Shown: positions 7,299 to 12,879 of the stretch, piece after piece
How positions within the stretch are numbered: the first letter of the stretch is position 1
How the letters are laid out: each line of letters opens with the position of its first letter
Source of the DNA: Thermoplasmata archaeon
Lineage (GTDB): Archaea > Thermoplasmatota > Thermoplasmata > WALJ01
Length of the DNA stretch: 14,329 nt
Direction of reading: 5' to 3'
Assembly (NCBI GenBank): GCA_026986305.1
Contig: JALSOU010000064.1
Span: 1 to 14,329, forward strand
Notes under the pieces: generated by a model
What the model saw: only the letters and a program-made list of their open reading frames with translations
Databases searched by the model: none
What the model was told of the DNA's origin: nothing
Made by a program: the position numbers and the translations under genes

Positions 7299-7892
7299 TT
7301 ATATCTTTATTCTCCCTTCAAGAAACAGTTTCACAGCCTCTGGAAGGCACTTATGCTCCTCTTCAAGCACCCTTTGAGCCAGAGTTTCCACGGTGTCATC
7401 GTCTTTTACTGGAACGCATCTCTGAAGTATTATTGGCCCTCCATCTATATCCTCCGTGACAAAATGCACCGTGCATCCTGAGACCTTCATTCCTGATTCA
7501 AGCACAGCTTTATGCACCCTCTCCCCATAGAATCCTTTTCCTCCAAACAAGGGAAGAAGGGCAGGATGGATATTGATTATCTTCCCCCTGTATTTGTTTA
7601 TGAAATATGGAGTGAGGGCTCTCATATACCCTGCAAGGACTATGAGGTCCGGTTTGAATGGCTCTATAGCTTCTATTATTTCCTTCTCATGCTCTTCCCT
7701 GCTCTTTCCCCTGTGGTCTATGTATATGGGCTCTGCACCGTGCTTTCTGGCCCTTTCAAGTGCATATGCATCCTTGTTGTTGGAAACAACTGCGCTCACT
7801 CTTGCATCCCTTATATAACCGGAATCTATCGCATCCAGTATGGATTGGAGGTCAGTGCCTCTTCCCGAGGCGAGAACAACTATTGACTTCAA
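7299..7892 (-). CDS. purN: Phosphoribosylglycinamide formyltransferase (GAR transformylase)
   Basis: Transfers the formyl group of 10-formyl-tetrahydrofolate to GAR, step 3 of purine synthesis, in the cytoplasm. The 197-residue length is normal. It has the phosphate-binding start ASGRGTDLQS (8-17), NIHPALLP with catalytic Asn107 and His109, and VTEDIDGGPIILQ with catalytic Asp150 (by analogy with N106, H108 and D144 of E. coli PurN). The start is TTG at 7892, overlapping the purP stop (TTGA), with AAGGAGATAG just before it inside purP; the two are probably coupled. The last part (bases 7327-7399) is duplicated exactly at 6235-6307. The present tail, EGRIKI, may have been supplied by the inserted segment, replacing DGKLKNPT. 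Confidence 0.95.
   Translation of the reverse strand: MKSIVVLASGRGTDLQSILDAIDSGYIRDARVSAVVSNNKDAYALERARKHGAEPIYIDHRGKSREEHEKEIIEAIEPFKPDLIVLAGYMRALTPYFINKYRGKIINIHPALLPLFGGKGFYGERVHKAVLESGMKVSGCTVHFVTEDIDGGPIILQRCVPVKDDDTVETLAQRVLEEEHKCLPEAVKLFLEGRIKI
7327..7399. repeat. 73-bp perfect direct repeat, copy B (inside purN)
   Basis: Identical to 6235-6307. In this copy the repeat encodes PurN residues from about Asp166 to Leu189 within the intact reading frame. Confidence 0.97.
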
Positions 7893-9046
7893 GTAACTAT
7901 CTCCTTGAGCTTATCCATCTTTATTGCCCTTTTTATCTCCATTGCGAGGCGCCTTCCTGTGCTCATGGGCTTCCTCCATAGAGCATTTCCATATGGATGG
8001 CCCACGGACATGTGCACATTGGTACCTCCACCTATTCTCGGTGCCACATCATATATGTAAAAATTCAGGTCCTTATCAACGGTTGTTTGAAGGCAGAAAG
8101 GTCCGATTATTCCCGGAGGATAGTATTCCTGCGTGGCCTTAACGAACTTCTCTCCGAGAGCAAAGACCTTTTCAAGCAGGGATTCCCTCAGAGTTGCTGA
8201 GTTGTGCCCTGTCACGGTGTATTCTGGCACGAATTGATGCTCTGGAAGGGTCAGCTGCTGCGGTGCAGGTAGTCTGACATGGCCATCAAGGGAGGTTTCA
8301 AATCTCCAGTCTATTCCAAGGAGTTCAAGTTTTTCTCCCTCTTCCTCAATAGGTGAATAGAAGAAGTCAAAGTTAAACACAGGACCTATGACATAGCGCT
8401 CTATTCTCGCATTTTCCAGCAATTCTGGCGTTATTACTCCCTGCTTTATCAGCTTATCAGCCTTTTCCCTGTATTCTTTATAAGAAGCGGCTGTGAAGAA
8501 ACCTCGCTCCAATTTCTTAACTGCGTGGTGCATCTTCACTATGACCAGCTCGTTTATATCCTCTGGGTTCTCTATCCTCTCAGGATATGGTAGCCCTGCC
8601 TTTTCTAAAAGCCAGTAGTAATCCCTCTCTCCACCGCGGTCCTCACTCCTCAGAAGGTTTCTAGAACCCACAAGAGGAACCATGAACTCGTCCTCAATCC
8701 TCTCAACACTTGCGTAAGAGGTGAATGAGCGGTTTGATATGAAAAGGACATTATCATCCCTCAACTTTTTCTGATTCTCTTCCTTTAAGATGTCGGCGAA
8801 TTTATCCAGCACCCATGCTTCATCAACCATACCCCTCTTAACCCTGCCTTCTTCATCCCTGAATGCCCTGAAATATCTGGTGTATGTTTTCTCCCTTCCT
8901 TTCTGAGCTATGGCCAGGGTTCTGAATCCTTCTTCCACAGCACCATCAAAGACATCCAAAGCTGAATGCGATGCTATCGCGCCTATCTTTATCCTATCAT
9001 AATCGTACTGCTCAACTATCTCCTGAATGAGCTTTCTGTCAATCAT
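7889..9046 (-). CDS. purP: Formate-dependent AICAR formyltransferase (FAICAR synthetase), PurP
   Basis: Archaeal ATP-grasp enzyme that makes FAICAR from AICAR, formate and ATP, replacing the folate-dependent PurH step. It has 385 residues from the ATG at 9046. Family landmarks are the N-terminal IASHSALDVFDGA with His27, RNLLRSEDR, the NFDFFYSP segment, GIDWRFETS, GPFCLQ and the C-terminal ATP-grasp block DVAPRIGGGTN. An in-frame ATG at 9115 would add 23 residues unlike the family. I chose 9046 because GAGAGGTAAT lies just upstream and the family begins close to the HSAL motif. The stop overlaps the TTG start of purN, so the two formylation genes form an operon. Confidence 0.95.
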   Translation of the reverse strand: MIDRKLIQEIVEQYDYDRIKIGAIASHSALDVFDGAVEEGFRTLAIAQKGREKTYTRYFRAFRDEEGRVKRGMVDEAWVLDKFADILKEENQKKLRDDNVLFISNRSFTSYASVERIEDEFMVPLVGSRNLLRSEDRGGERDYYWLLEKAGLPYPERIENPEDINELVIVKMHHAVKKLERGFFTAASYKEYREKADKLIKQGVITPELLENARIERYVIGPVFNFDFFYSPIEEEGEKLELLGIDWRFETSLDGHVRLPAPQQLTLPEHQFVPEYTVTGHNSATLRESLLEKVFALGEKFVKATQEYYPPGIIGPFCLQTTVDKDLNFYIYDVAPRIGGGTNVHMSVGHPYGNALWRKPMSTGRRLAMEIKRAIKMDKLKEIVT

Positions 9047-9076
9047 GGGATTACCTCTCTCCGCAATCTTCGGTGG

Positions 9077-9084
9077 TATATTTA
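9077..9084 (-). promoter_or_regulatory. TATA box of the purP-purN operon
   Basis: TAAATATA on the minus strand lies about 34 nt before the purP ATG at 9046, giving a leader of about 8 nt. It is back to back with the eS1 promoter; the 125-bp divergent space (9047-9171) holds no gene. Confidence 0.5.
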
Positions 9085-9118
9085 GATTAGCGGGTTGGGA
9101 ACTTCGGTGGAGCAAAAG

Positions 9119-9127
9119 TATTATAAA
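9119..9127 (+). promoter_or_regulatory. TATA box of the eS1 - tRNA-Met - isomerase unit
   Basis: TATTATAAA, preceded by GCAAAAG (BRE-like), predicts a start near 9150. A strong Shine-Dalgarno, GGAGG, follows at 9161-9165, 6 nt before the ATG. A second TATAAA at 9156-9160 would start inside the gene and is less likely. Confidence 0.55.
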
Positions 9128-9171
9128 GGGATATGGTTAGGGGGAAATCCCAGTTATAAAGGAGGCAAAAA

Positions 9172-10014
9172 ATGGCAAAGAAAGCCAGAGCAAGAGCCGC
9201 AGCGAGAAAGATGCGTGAAGCGTGGAAAGCCAAGCAATGGTACAGGATAGTGGCACCTGATATGTTCAACGGTGCTGAGCTAGGTGAAACCCCAGCTAGA
9301 GAACCTGATATGCTCATCGGAAGGGTAAGCGAAGTGAGCTATCAGGACCTCACAGGAGACTTTACAAAATCCCACATAAAGCTGTACTTCAAGATAAATG
9401 CGATAAAGGGCATGGATGCTGCCACGGAGTTCATAGGCCACAGCATGACCAGTGATTATCTCAGAAGACTCACCAGAAGGAGAAACAGCAAGATAGAGGA
9501 TGTTGTGGATGTAAGGACCAAAGACGGCTACAAGATAAGGATGAAGACGGTCTCCATATCTCTGGGAAGGATTTCAAGCTCTCATCAACACCTTGTAAGG
9601 ATGAAGATGGAAGAGATAGTAAAGAACAGGGCTGCGGCATCAACCATGGCAGAGCTGATAAAGGCCTCAATAAATGGAGAGCTTCCCAAAGAGATAGCGA
9701 AGGAGTGCAAGAAGATACATCCTCTAAAGAGGGTTGAAGTTAGAAAGTCCGAGATTCTGGAGAAACCGAAGATAACAAGGGAAGAAATCATGGAAGAGAA
9801 GAGCGAAGAGGAATCCATGAAGGAGCTGGAAACCATAGAGGGAGTAGGGCCTGCAAAGGCGAAGATCCTCTATGATGCTGGATATAAGACTGTGGAAGAT
9901 GTTAAAAAGCTCAGCCTTGAAGAGCTTGAAAACATAGAAAAGCTCGGAGAGGCCACAGCTAAGAAGATTTACTCTGCGCTCCATCCCGAAGACTCTGAAA
10001 ATGCCGAGGAATAA
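9172..10014 (+). CDS. rps3ae: Small-subunit ribosomal protein eS1 (S3ae) with C-terminal helix-hairpin-helix extension
   Basis: Structural protein of the archaeal 30S subunit near the mRNA exit. Residues 1 to about 195 match archaeal eS1: a basic N-terminus, WYRIVAPDMFN, GETPAREPDMLIGR, DLTGDFTKSHIKLYFK, GHSMTSDYLRRLTRRR and TKDGYKIR. The usual protein ends at roughly 200-220 residues, whereas this one has 280. An acidic linker (about 200-217) leads into a (HhH)2-type module at about 219-271 with two hairpins, GVGPAKA (224-230) and KLGEATA (257-263), the kind seen in DNA repair and recombination proteins. The coding is continuous with no frameshift. The start ATG has GGAGG 6 nt upstream. The tRNA gene begins 8 nt after the stop. 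Confidence 0.95.
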   Translation: MAKKARARAAARKMREAWKAKQWYRIVAPDMFNGAELGETPAREPDMLIGRVSEVSYQDLTGDFTKSHIKLYFKINAIKGMDAATEFIGHSMTSDYLRRLTRRRNSKIEDVVDVRTKDGYKIRMKTVSISLGRISSSHQHLVRMKMEEIVKNRAAASTMAELIKASINGELPKEIAKECKKIHPLKRVEVRKSEILEKPKITREEIMEEKSEEESMKELETIEGVGPAKAKILYDAGYKTVEDVKKLSLEELENIEKLGEATAKKIYSALHPEDSENAEE

Positions 10015-10021
10015 ACAAAAA

Positions 10022-10123
10022 GCCGAGGTGGCTCAGCCTGGTGGAGCGTCGGACTCATAGGGACTTCTGAGACGCTCGTCCCGGGAAATCCGAAGGTCAC
10101 GGGTTCAAACCCCGTCCTCGGCA
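10022..10123 (+). tRNA. Elongator tRNA-Met (anticodon CAT), with intron
   Basis: Acceptor GCCGAGG (10022-10028) pairs with CCTCGGC (10116-10122), with discriminator A at 10123 and no encoded CCA. The D stem is GCTC/GAGC (10031-10034, 10044-10047). The anticodon stem is TCGGA (10049-10053) with TCCGA (10089-10093). The T arm is ACGGG-TTCAAAC-CCCGT (10099-10115). The anticodon CAT is at 10056-10058. Removing 10060-10087 gives the normal 7-base loop CTCATAA. The anticodon stem lacks the three G-C pairs of an initiator, and GCCGAGGTGGCTCAG resembles archaeal elongator Met; tRNA-Ile2 (agmatidine-modified CAT) is the alternative. No TATA lies at the expected distance upstream, so it is probably cut from the eS1 transcript. 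Confidence 0.92.
10060..10087 (+). other. tRNA-Met intron (28 nt, canonical position 37/38)
   Basis: The intron contains the helix GGGAC (10060-10064) with GTCCC (10078-10082) and an inner GAG/CTC hairpin. Near the junctions, 54-56 can pair with 83-85, leaving AAA (10086-10088) bulged at the 3' site and UA plus G at the 5' site. This resembles the bulge-helix-bulge cut by the archaeal splicing endonuclease, with one A-C mismatch in the central helix. Confidence 0.85.
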
Positions 10124-10142
10124 CTTCCAAAGGAGGCATTAA

Positions 10143-11189
10143 TTGGAAAAAGAAGAGGCGATAGCCATACTGGACAACAGGGAAAGAATGCGTGAGATAG
10201 ATAGAAACAACATGCTCTCCTCAATTCTCAGCCTCCCCGAGCAGCTTGTTGAGGGTATGGAGAGCGGAAACCGGGTTGAAATCCCATATTTCAGGCCTGA
10301 TAACATAGTCGCCTGCGGAATGGGTGGGTCCGCCATAGCTAGCGAAATAGTAGCCTCATGGCTATCTGAAAGGCTCAGGATTCCCTTCATAACAAACAGA
10401 AACTACCACATTCCCTCTTTTGTTGGTAAAAATACCCTTGTCCTCGCAATCTCCTACTCTGGAAATACCTATGAAGTGCTGAACATGGTTGAGGAAGCCA
10501 TGGAAAGAGGAGCTAAAGTGATAGGAATATCCTCAGGAGGGAAACTGAGAGACATACTGGAAGATGATTATTATTTCATAGAACTTCCATCGGGTTTACA
10601 GCCAAGGGCTGCCCTTGGATATCTGGTTGCTGCGATGGGCAGCGTCATGAAGTCTCTGAAAATATATGACCCTGATGTTGAGATACTCTCCATATCTGCC
10701 CACCTTAAATCCCTAAGGGAAAAGCTCACTCCTTCCAGAAAATACGAGTACAACGAGGCGAAAAGAATAGCGTGGCAGATATACGGCACAATCCCTGTTA
10801 TTTACTCCTATGGTTCCTATGTGTCCGCAGCCAACAGGTGGCACACGCAGCTAAATGAGAATTCAAAGGTTCTCTCATTCTACGGTGAGCTGACAGAGAT
10901 GGATCACAACGAGATAGTTGGATGGGATTCTGATGCCAAGGGATTTTCCGCTGTGTTTCTCAGGGGAAATGAGAGCGCTCTCCTCTCAAAGGTTGTGGAC
11001 TTCACAAAGGGCATCATAGAAAAATCAGGTGGAAAGGTTGTTGATGTCTGGGCCGAGGGAGATTCCTCTCTTGAAAGGATGTTCTCCCTCATCTATAAGG
11101 GAGATTTTGTCAGCTACTATCTGGCAATGCTTAAAGGGGTGGACCCGAGCCCTGAGGATGTAATTGAGAGGTTGGATGAAATACTTTAA
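10143..11189 (+). CDS. Bifunctional phosphoglucose/phosphomannose isomerase (SIS-domain type)
   Basis: Interconverts glucose-6-P or mannose-6-P with fructose-6-P in the cytoplasm. It has 348 residues with two SIS domains. Motifs are CGMGGSAIA (58-66), the sugar-phosphate loop ISYSGNTYE (103-111), QPRAALGYL (153-161), RWHTQLNENSK with the likely catalytic Glu239, and MDHNEIVGW with His255. These match the archaeal PGI/PMI family. The start is TTG at 10143, with GGAGG at 10132-10136, 6 nt upstream. That site lies in the 19 nt between the tRNA 3' end and the gene, so RNase Z cutting of the tRNA would free a short-leader mRNA. It is followed 30 nt on by an unrelated isomerase for the same reaction. 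Confidence 0.93.
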   Translation: MEKEEAIAILDNRERMREIDRNNMLSSILSLPEQLVEGMESGNRVEIPYFRPDNIVACGMGGSAIASEIVASWLSERLRIPFITNRNYHIPSFVGKNTLVLAISYSGNTYEVLNMVEEAMERGAKVIGISSGGKLRDILEDDYYFIELPSGLQPRAALGYLVAAMGSVMKSLKIYDPDVEILSISAHLKSLREKLTPSRKYEYNEAKRIAWQIYGTIPVIYSYGSYVSAANRWHTQLNENSKVLSFYGELTEMDHNEIVGWDSDAKGFSAVFLRGNESALLSKVVDFTKGIIEKSGGKVVDVWAEGDSSLERMFSLIYKGDFVSYYLAMLKGVDPSPEDVIERLDEIL

Positions 11190-11210
11190 TATTGGTGCTA
11201 TTTTAGAGCC

Positions 11211-11222
11211 GGTGATACCATA
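11211..11222 (+). promoter_or_regulatory. Shine-Dalgarno pointing to an AUA start codon
   Basis: GGTGAT (11211-11216) matches the archaeal anti-Shine-Dalgarno fully. It is followed by ACC and then ATA (11220-11222), the place where ATG would be expected. There is no ATG, GTG or TTG in this frame between the previous stop (11187-11189) and GTG at 11283. Confidence 0.6.
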
Positions 11223-11780
11223 AAGCTCTTCGGAGTTGATATAGACCCTGATACTGGTATAATAAATGGTGCAAAGAAGACCGTGAGACGGCTCAGCGAC
11301 ATGAAGGGATATTTTCAGGATATAAATGAATGGGAGCACATGCTTGAAGAAAACCCGACAATCTATGAGGTTTATGCCATAGAGCAGGAGGAAAAGGAAG
11401 GCGACCTGAACTTCGCAACAACCGTGATACATCCCGGAAAAGTGGGAAATGAGTATTTCATGACAAAGGGCCATTACCATTCAAAATCCGACAGAGCAGA
11501 GCTTTATCTATGCCTGAAAGGCAAGGGTATGCTGCTATCTCAGGATATAAATGGGAATGCCAGCTGGGTTGAGATGGAGCCCATGAGGATGGTCTATGTT
11601 CCTCCCCATCATGCGCACCGCACCATAAACACAGGGGATTCTCCATTAATATTCCTCGCCATATATCCGGCAGATGCAGGCCACGACTACGGCAGCATAG
11701 CTGAGAAAGGCTTCTCAAAGATAGTTGTTGAAGAAAATGGAAAAACTGTGGTTAAGGACAACCCAAAGTGGCTGAGTTGA
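11220..11780 (+). CDS. pgi: Cupin-type (archaeal) phosphoglucose isomerase, apparent AUA start
   Basis: Metal-dependent isomerase of glucose-6-P and fructose-6-P, cupin fold, in the cytoplasm. Metal ligands are His85, His87 and Glu94 in TKGHYHSKSDRAE, plus His133 in PPHHAHRT. These correspond to His88, His90, Glu97 and His136 of the Pyrococcus enzyme. YEVYAIEQEEKEGDLNFATT and AIYPADAGHDYG are also family blocks. The first standard start, GTG at 11283, lacks a ribosome site and would lose the conserved N-terminus KLFGVDIDPDTGIINGAKK, which is encoded in frame upstream. Starting at ATA (11220) gives 186 residues, close to the family's usual 189, with GGTGAT properly spaced. If AUA is not used, the gene may have lost its ATG by mutation. 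Its stop is 4 bp from the convergent top6A stop. Confidence 0.88.
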   Translation: MKLFGVDIDPDTGIINGAKKTVRRLSDMKGYFQDINEWEHMLEENPTIYEVYAIEQEEKEGDLNFATTVIHPGKVGNEYFMTKGHYHSKSDRAELYLCLKGKGMLLSQDINGNASWVEMEPMRMVYVPPHHAHRTINTGDSPLIFLAIYPADAGHDYGSIAEKGFSKIVVEENGKTVVKDNPKWLS

Positions 11781-11784
11781 GGGA

Positions 11785-12879
11785 TTAAATTATTCCCATA
11801 TCGCTCAGCTTCTCCGGTAGATATGTGTCTGTGACATAGTCCAGACCGTACTTTGCCAGAGCCTGCTGCTCTGCCTTCTTCTTTATCTCAAGCATGGTCT
11901 TTATCTCCGAAATCCAGAAATCTGTCTGGAACCTAGGATCGGATAGCTCAGCTTTAAGAGCTTCTATGTCCCTTTCATTTAGCTTATCCGTAGGCAAATC
12001 ATAGTTCAATATGTCAGAAGCGGTTACCCCTACGAATTCAGCTGTTGGCGTAGCCAGATACTCGGATAGATGGGCTGTTTTTATGGCTCCATATGCCACG
12101 GATGCGAAAATCCTGAATGACCATGGGTCTCCATCTGTAAAAACCACAACGGGCAGATTGAGCTCTTCGTTCATCCTTTTCAGGAACCTTCTTGTACTGC
12201 GGGCTGGCTGACCCTTTAGATGCACCAGTATAGCCCTCTCCTTCTCATCAAATCCGTTCTCCACAAGTCGGTCAAACATACCTCCTGTCTCTATAGCTAT
12301 GACAAAATCAGCATCCACATCAACGAATTCTATCTTATCCTTCTCAACATTGTAAGGTATGGTGTATCCTGAGTCGCCAACATCGTCCCTGCAGTTTATC
12401 CTCTTCTTCACACCCTTTCTATTGGTCTCATTTATGGTTATGTTTCCTATTACCCTCGCTCCGTCCTCTTCAGGCCTGAGCTTGAAGTCCTCTCTCAAGT
12501 ATCTTGTAATTATCTCCAAGTCTTCCACTAGGTTATTGGATTCGTCCTGCGCATGGAACTTGGCATCTCCCCACCCCTCAGATATGTAGTACATCTCTCT
12601 AAGGGTTGATGACTTGTTCTCCCTTATCATGTCCTTTATGAAGTCCAGCATATAGAGGGTTCTGAGGAGCATGTACGCCCCGTCAAGCTTCTTTGCGCTC
12701 CGCTGTCCATAGCTGTTCCCGTACTTCCAGACCCCGTGCTTTATATCAAAAACTATGTTGTTCTTGGTCCTCACAGGTATTTTCATGGAGGGTATCTTTC
12801 CAGCCTTTATCTGCTCGTATATCTCCTCTGCGATTTCCTCAAGCTTTTTCACCGCTTCATTCTGGCTCTGCCTGCTCAC
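11785..12879 (-). CDS. top6A: DNA topoisomerase VI subunit A (Spo11-like)
   Basis: DNA-cutting subunit of the type IIB topoisomerase, working as A2B2 with Top6B to relax and decatenate DNA. It has 364 residues, a normal length. The winged-helix (CAP) domain carries the tyrosine pair in [10 protein letters not shown] (Tyr97/Tyr98), one of which attacks DNA. The Toprim domain follows, with Glu197 in [10 protein letters not shown] and the metal-binding [11 protein letters not shown] (Asp249, Asp251). The start is GTG at 12879, overlapping the top6B stop (GTGA), with a perfect GGAGGTGA (12884-12891) 4 nt upstream inside top6B. It is the second gene of the top6B-top6A operon, the usual archaeal order. 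Confidence 0.97.
   Translation of the reverse strand: MSRQSQNEAVKKLEEIAEEIYEQIKAGKIPSMKIPVRTKNNIVFDIKHGVWKYGNSYGQRSAKKLDGAYMLLRTLYMLDFIKDMIRENKSSTLREMYYISEGWGDAKFHAQDESNNLVEDLEIITRYLREDFKLRPEEDGARVIGNITINETNRKGVKKRINCRDDVGDSGYTIPYNVEKDKIEFVDVDADFVIAIETGGMFDRLVENGFDEKERAILVHLKGQPARSTRRFLKRMNEELNLPVVVFTDGDPWSFRIFASVAYGAIKTAHLSEYLATPTAEFVGVTASDILNYDLPTDKLNERDIEALKAELSDPRFQTDFWISEIKTMLEIKKKAEQQALAKYGLDYVTDTYLPEKLSDMGII

Larger units (their letters stand above)
6308..7399. mobile_element. Candidate inserted module bounded by purN 3'-end repeats (one repeat plus unique DNA)
   Basis: This 1092-bp unit equals one repeat copy plus the unique DNA between the copies. It contains a single gene with its own promoter and T-tract terminator. 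The pattern is intact gene body, shared core and new tail at one end, and shared core and old tail at the other. That is what integration into the 3' end of a gene leaves when the incoming DNA carries a replacement end. No integrase or transposase is encoded, so it would be a remnant or would have been moved by an enzyme supplied elsewhere. A tandem duplication or gene-conversion origin is the alternative. Confidence 0.45.

Noticed and set aside
6235..7399. The repeat pair as a CRISPR or transposon terminal repeat
   Set aside because: There are two copies only, the repeats are direct rather than inverted, the sequence is protein-coding (PurN C-terminus), and no Cas or transposase gene is near.
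9047..9115. Longer start of PurP at 9115
   Set aside because: The extra 23 residues are unlike the family, overlie the TATA box, and the ATG at 9046 has its own ribosome site.
9153..9162. TATAAA next to the eS1 ribosome site as its promoter
   Set aside because: A start 26 nt further on would fall inside the coding region; the upstream element at 9119-9127 fits.
10022..10123. tRNA read as initiator Met or as tRNA-Leu/Ser with a long variable arm
   Set aside because: The anticodon stem lacks the initiator G-C pairs. The extra bases fall exactly at position 37/38 with a splice-type helix, and the variable loop (AGGTC) is short.
11283..11780. Phosphoglucose isomerase starting at GTG 11283
   Set aside because: It drops a conserved N-terminal strand that is encoded in frame upstream, and no Shine-Dalgarno precedes it.
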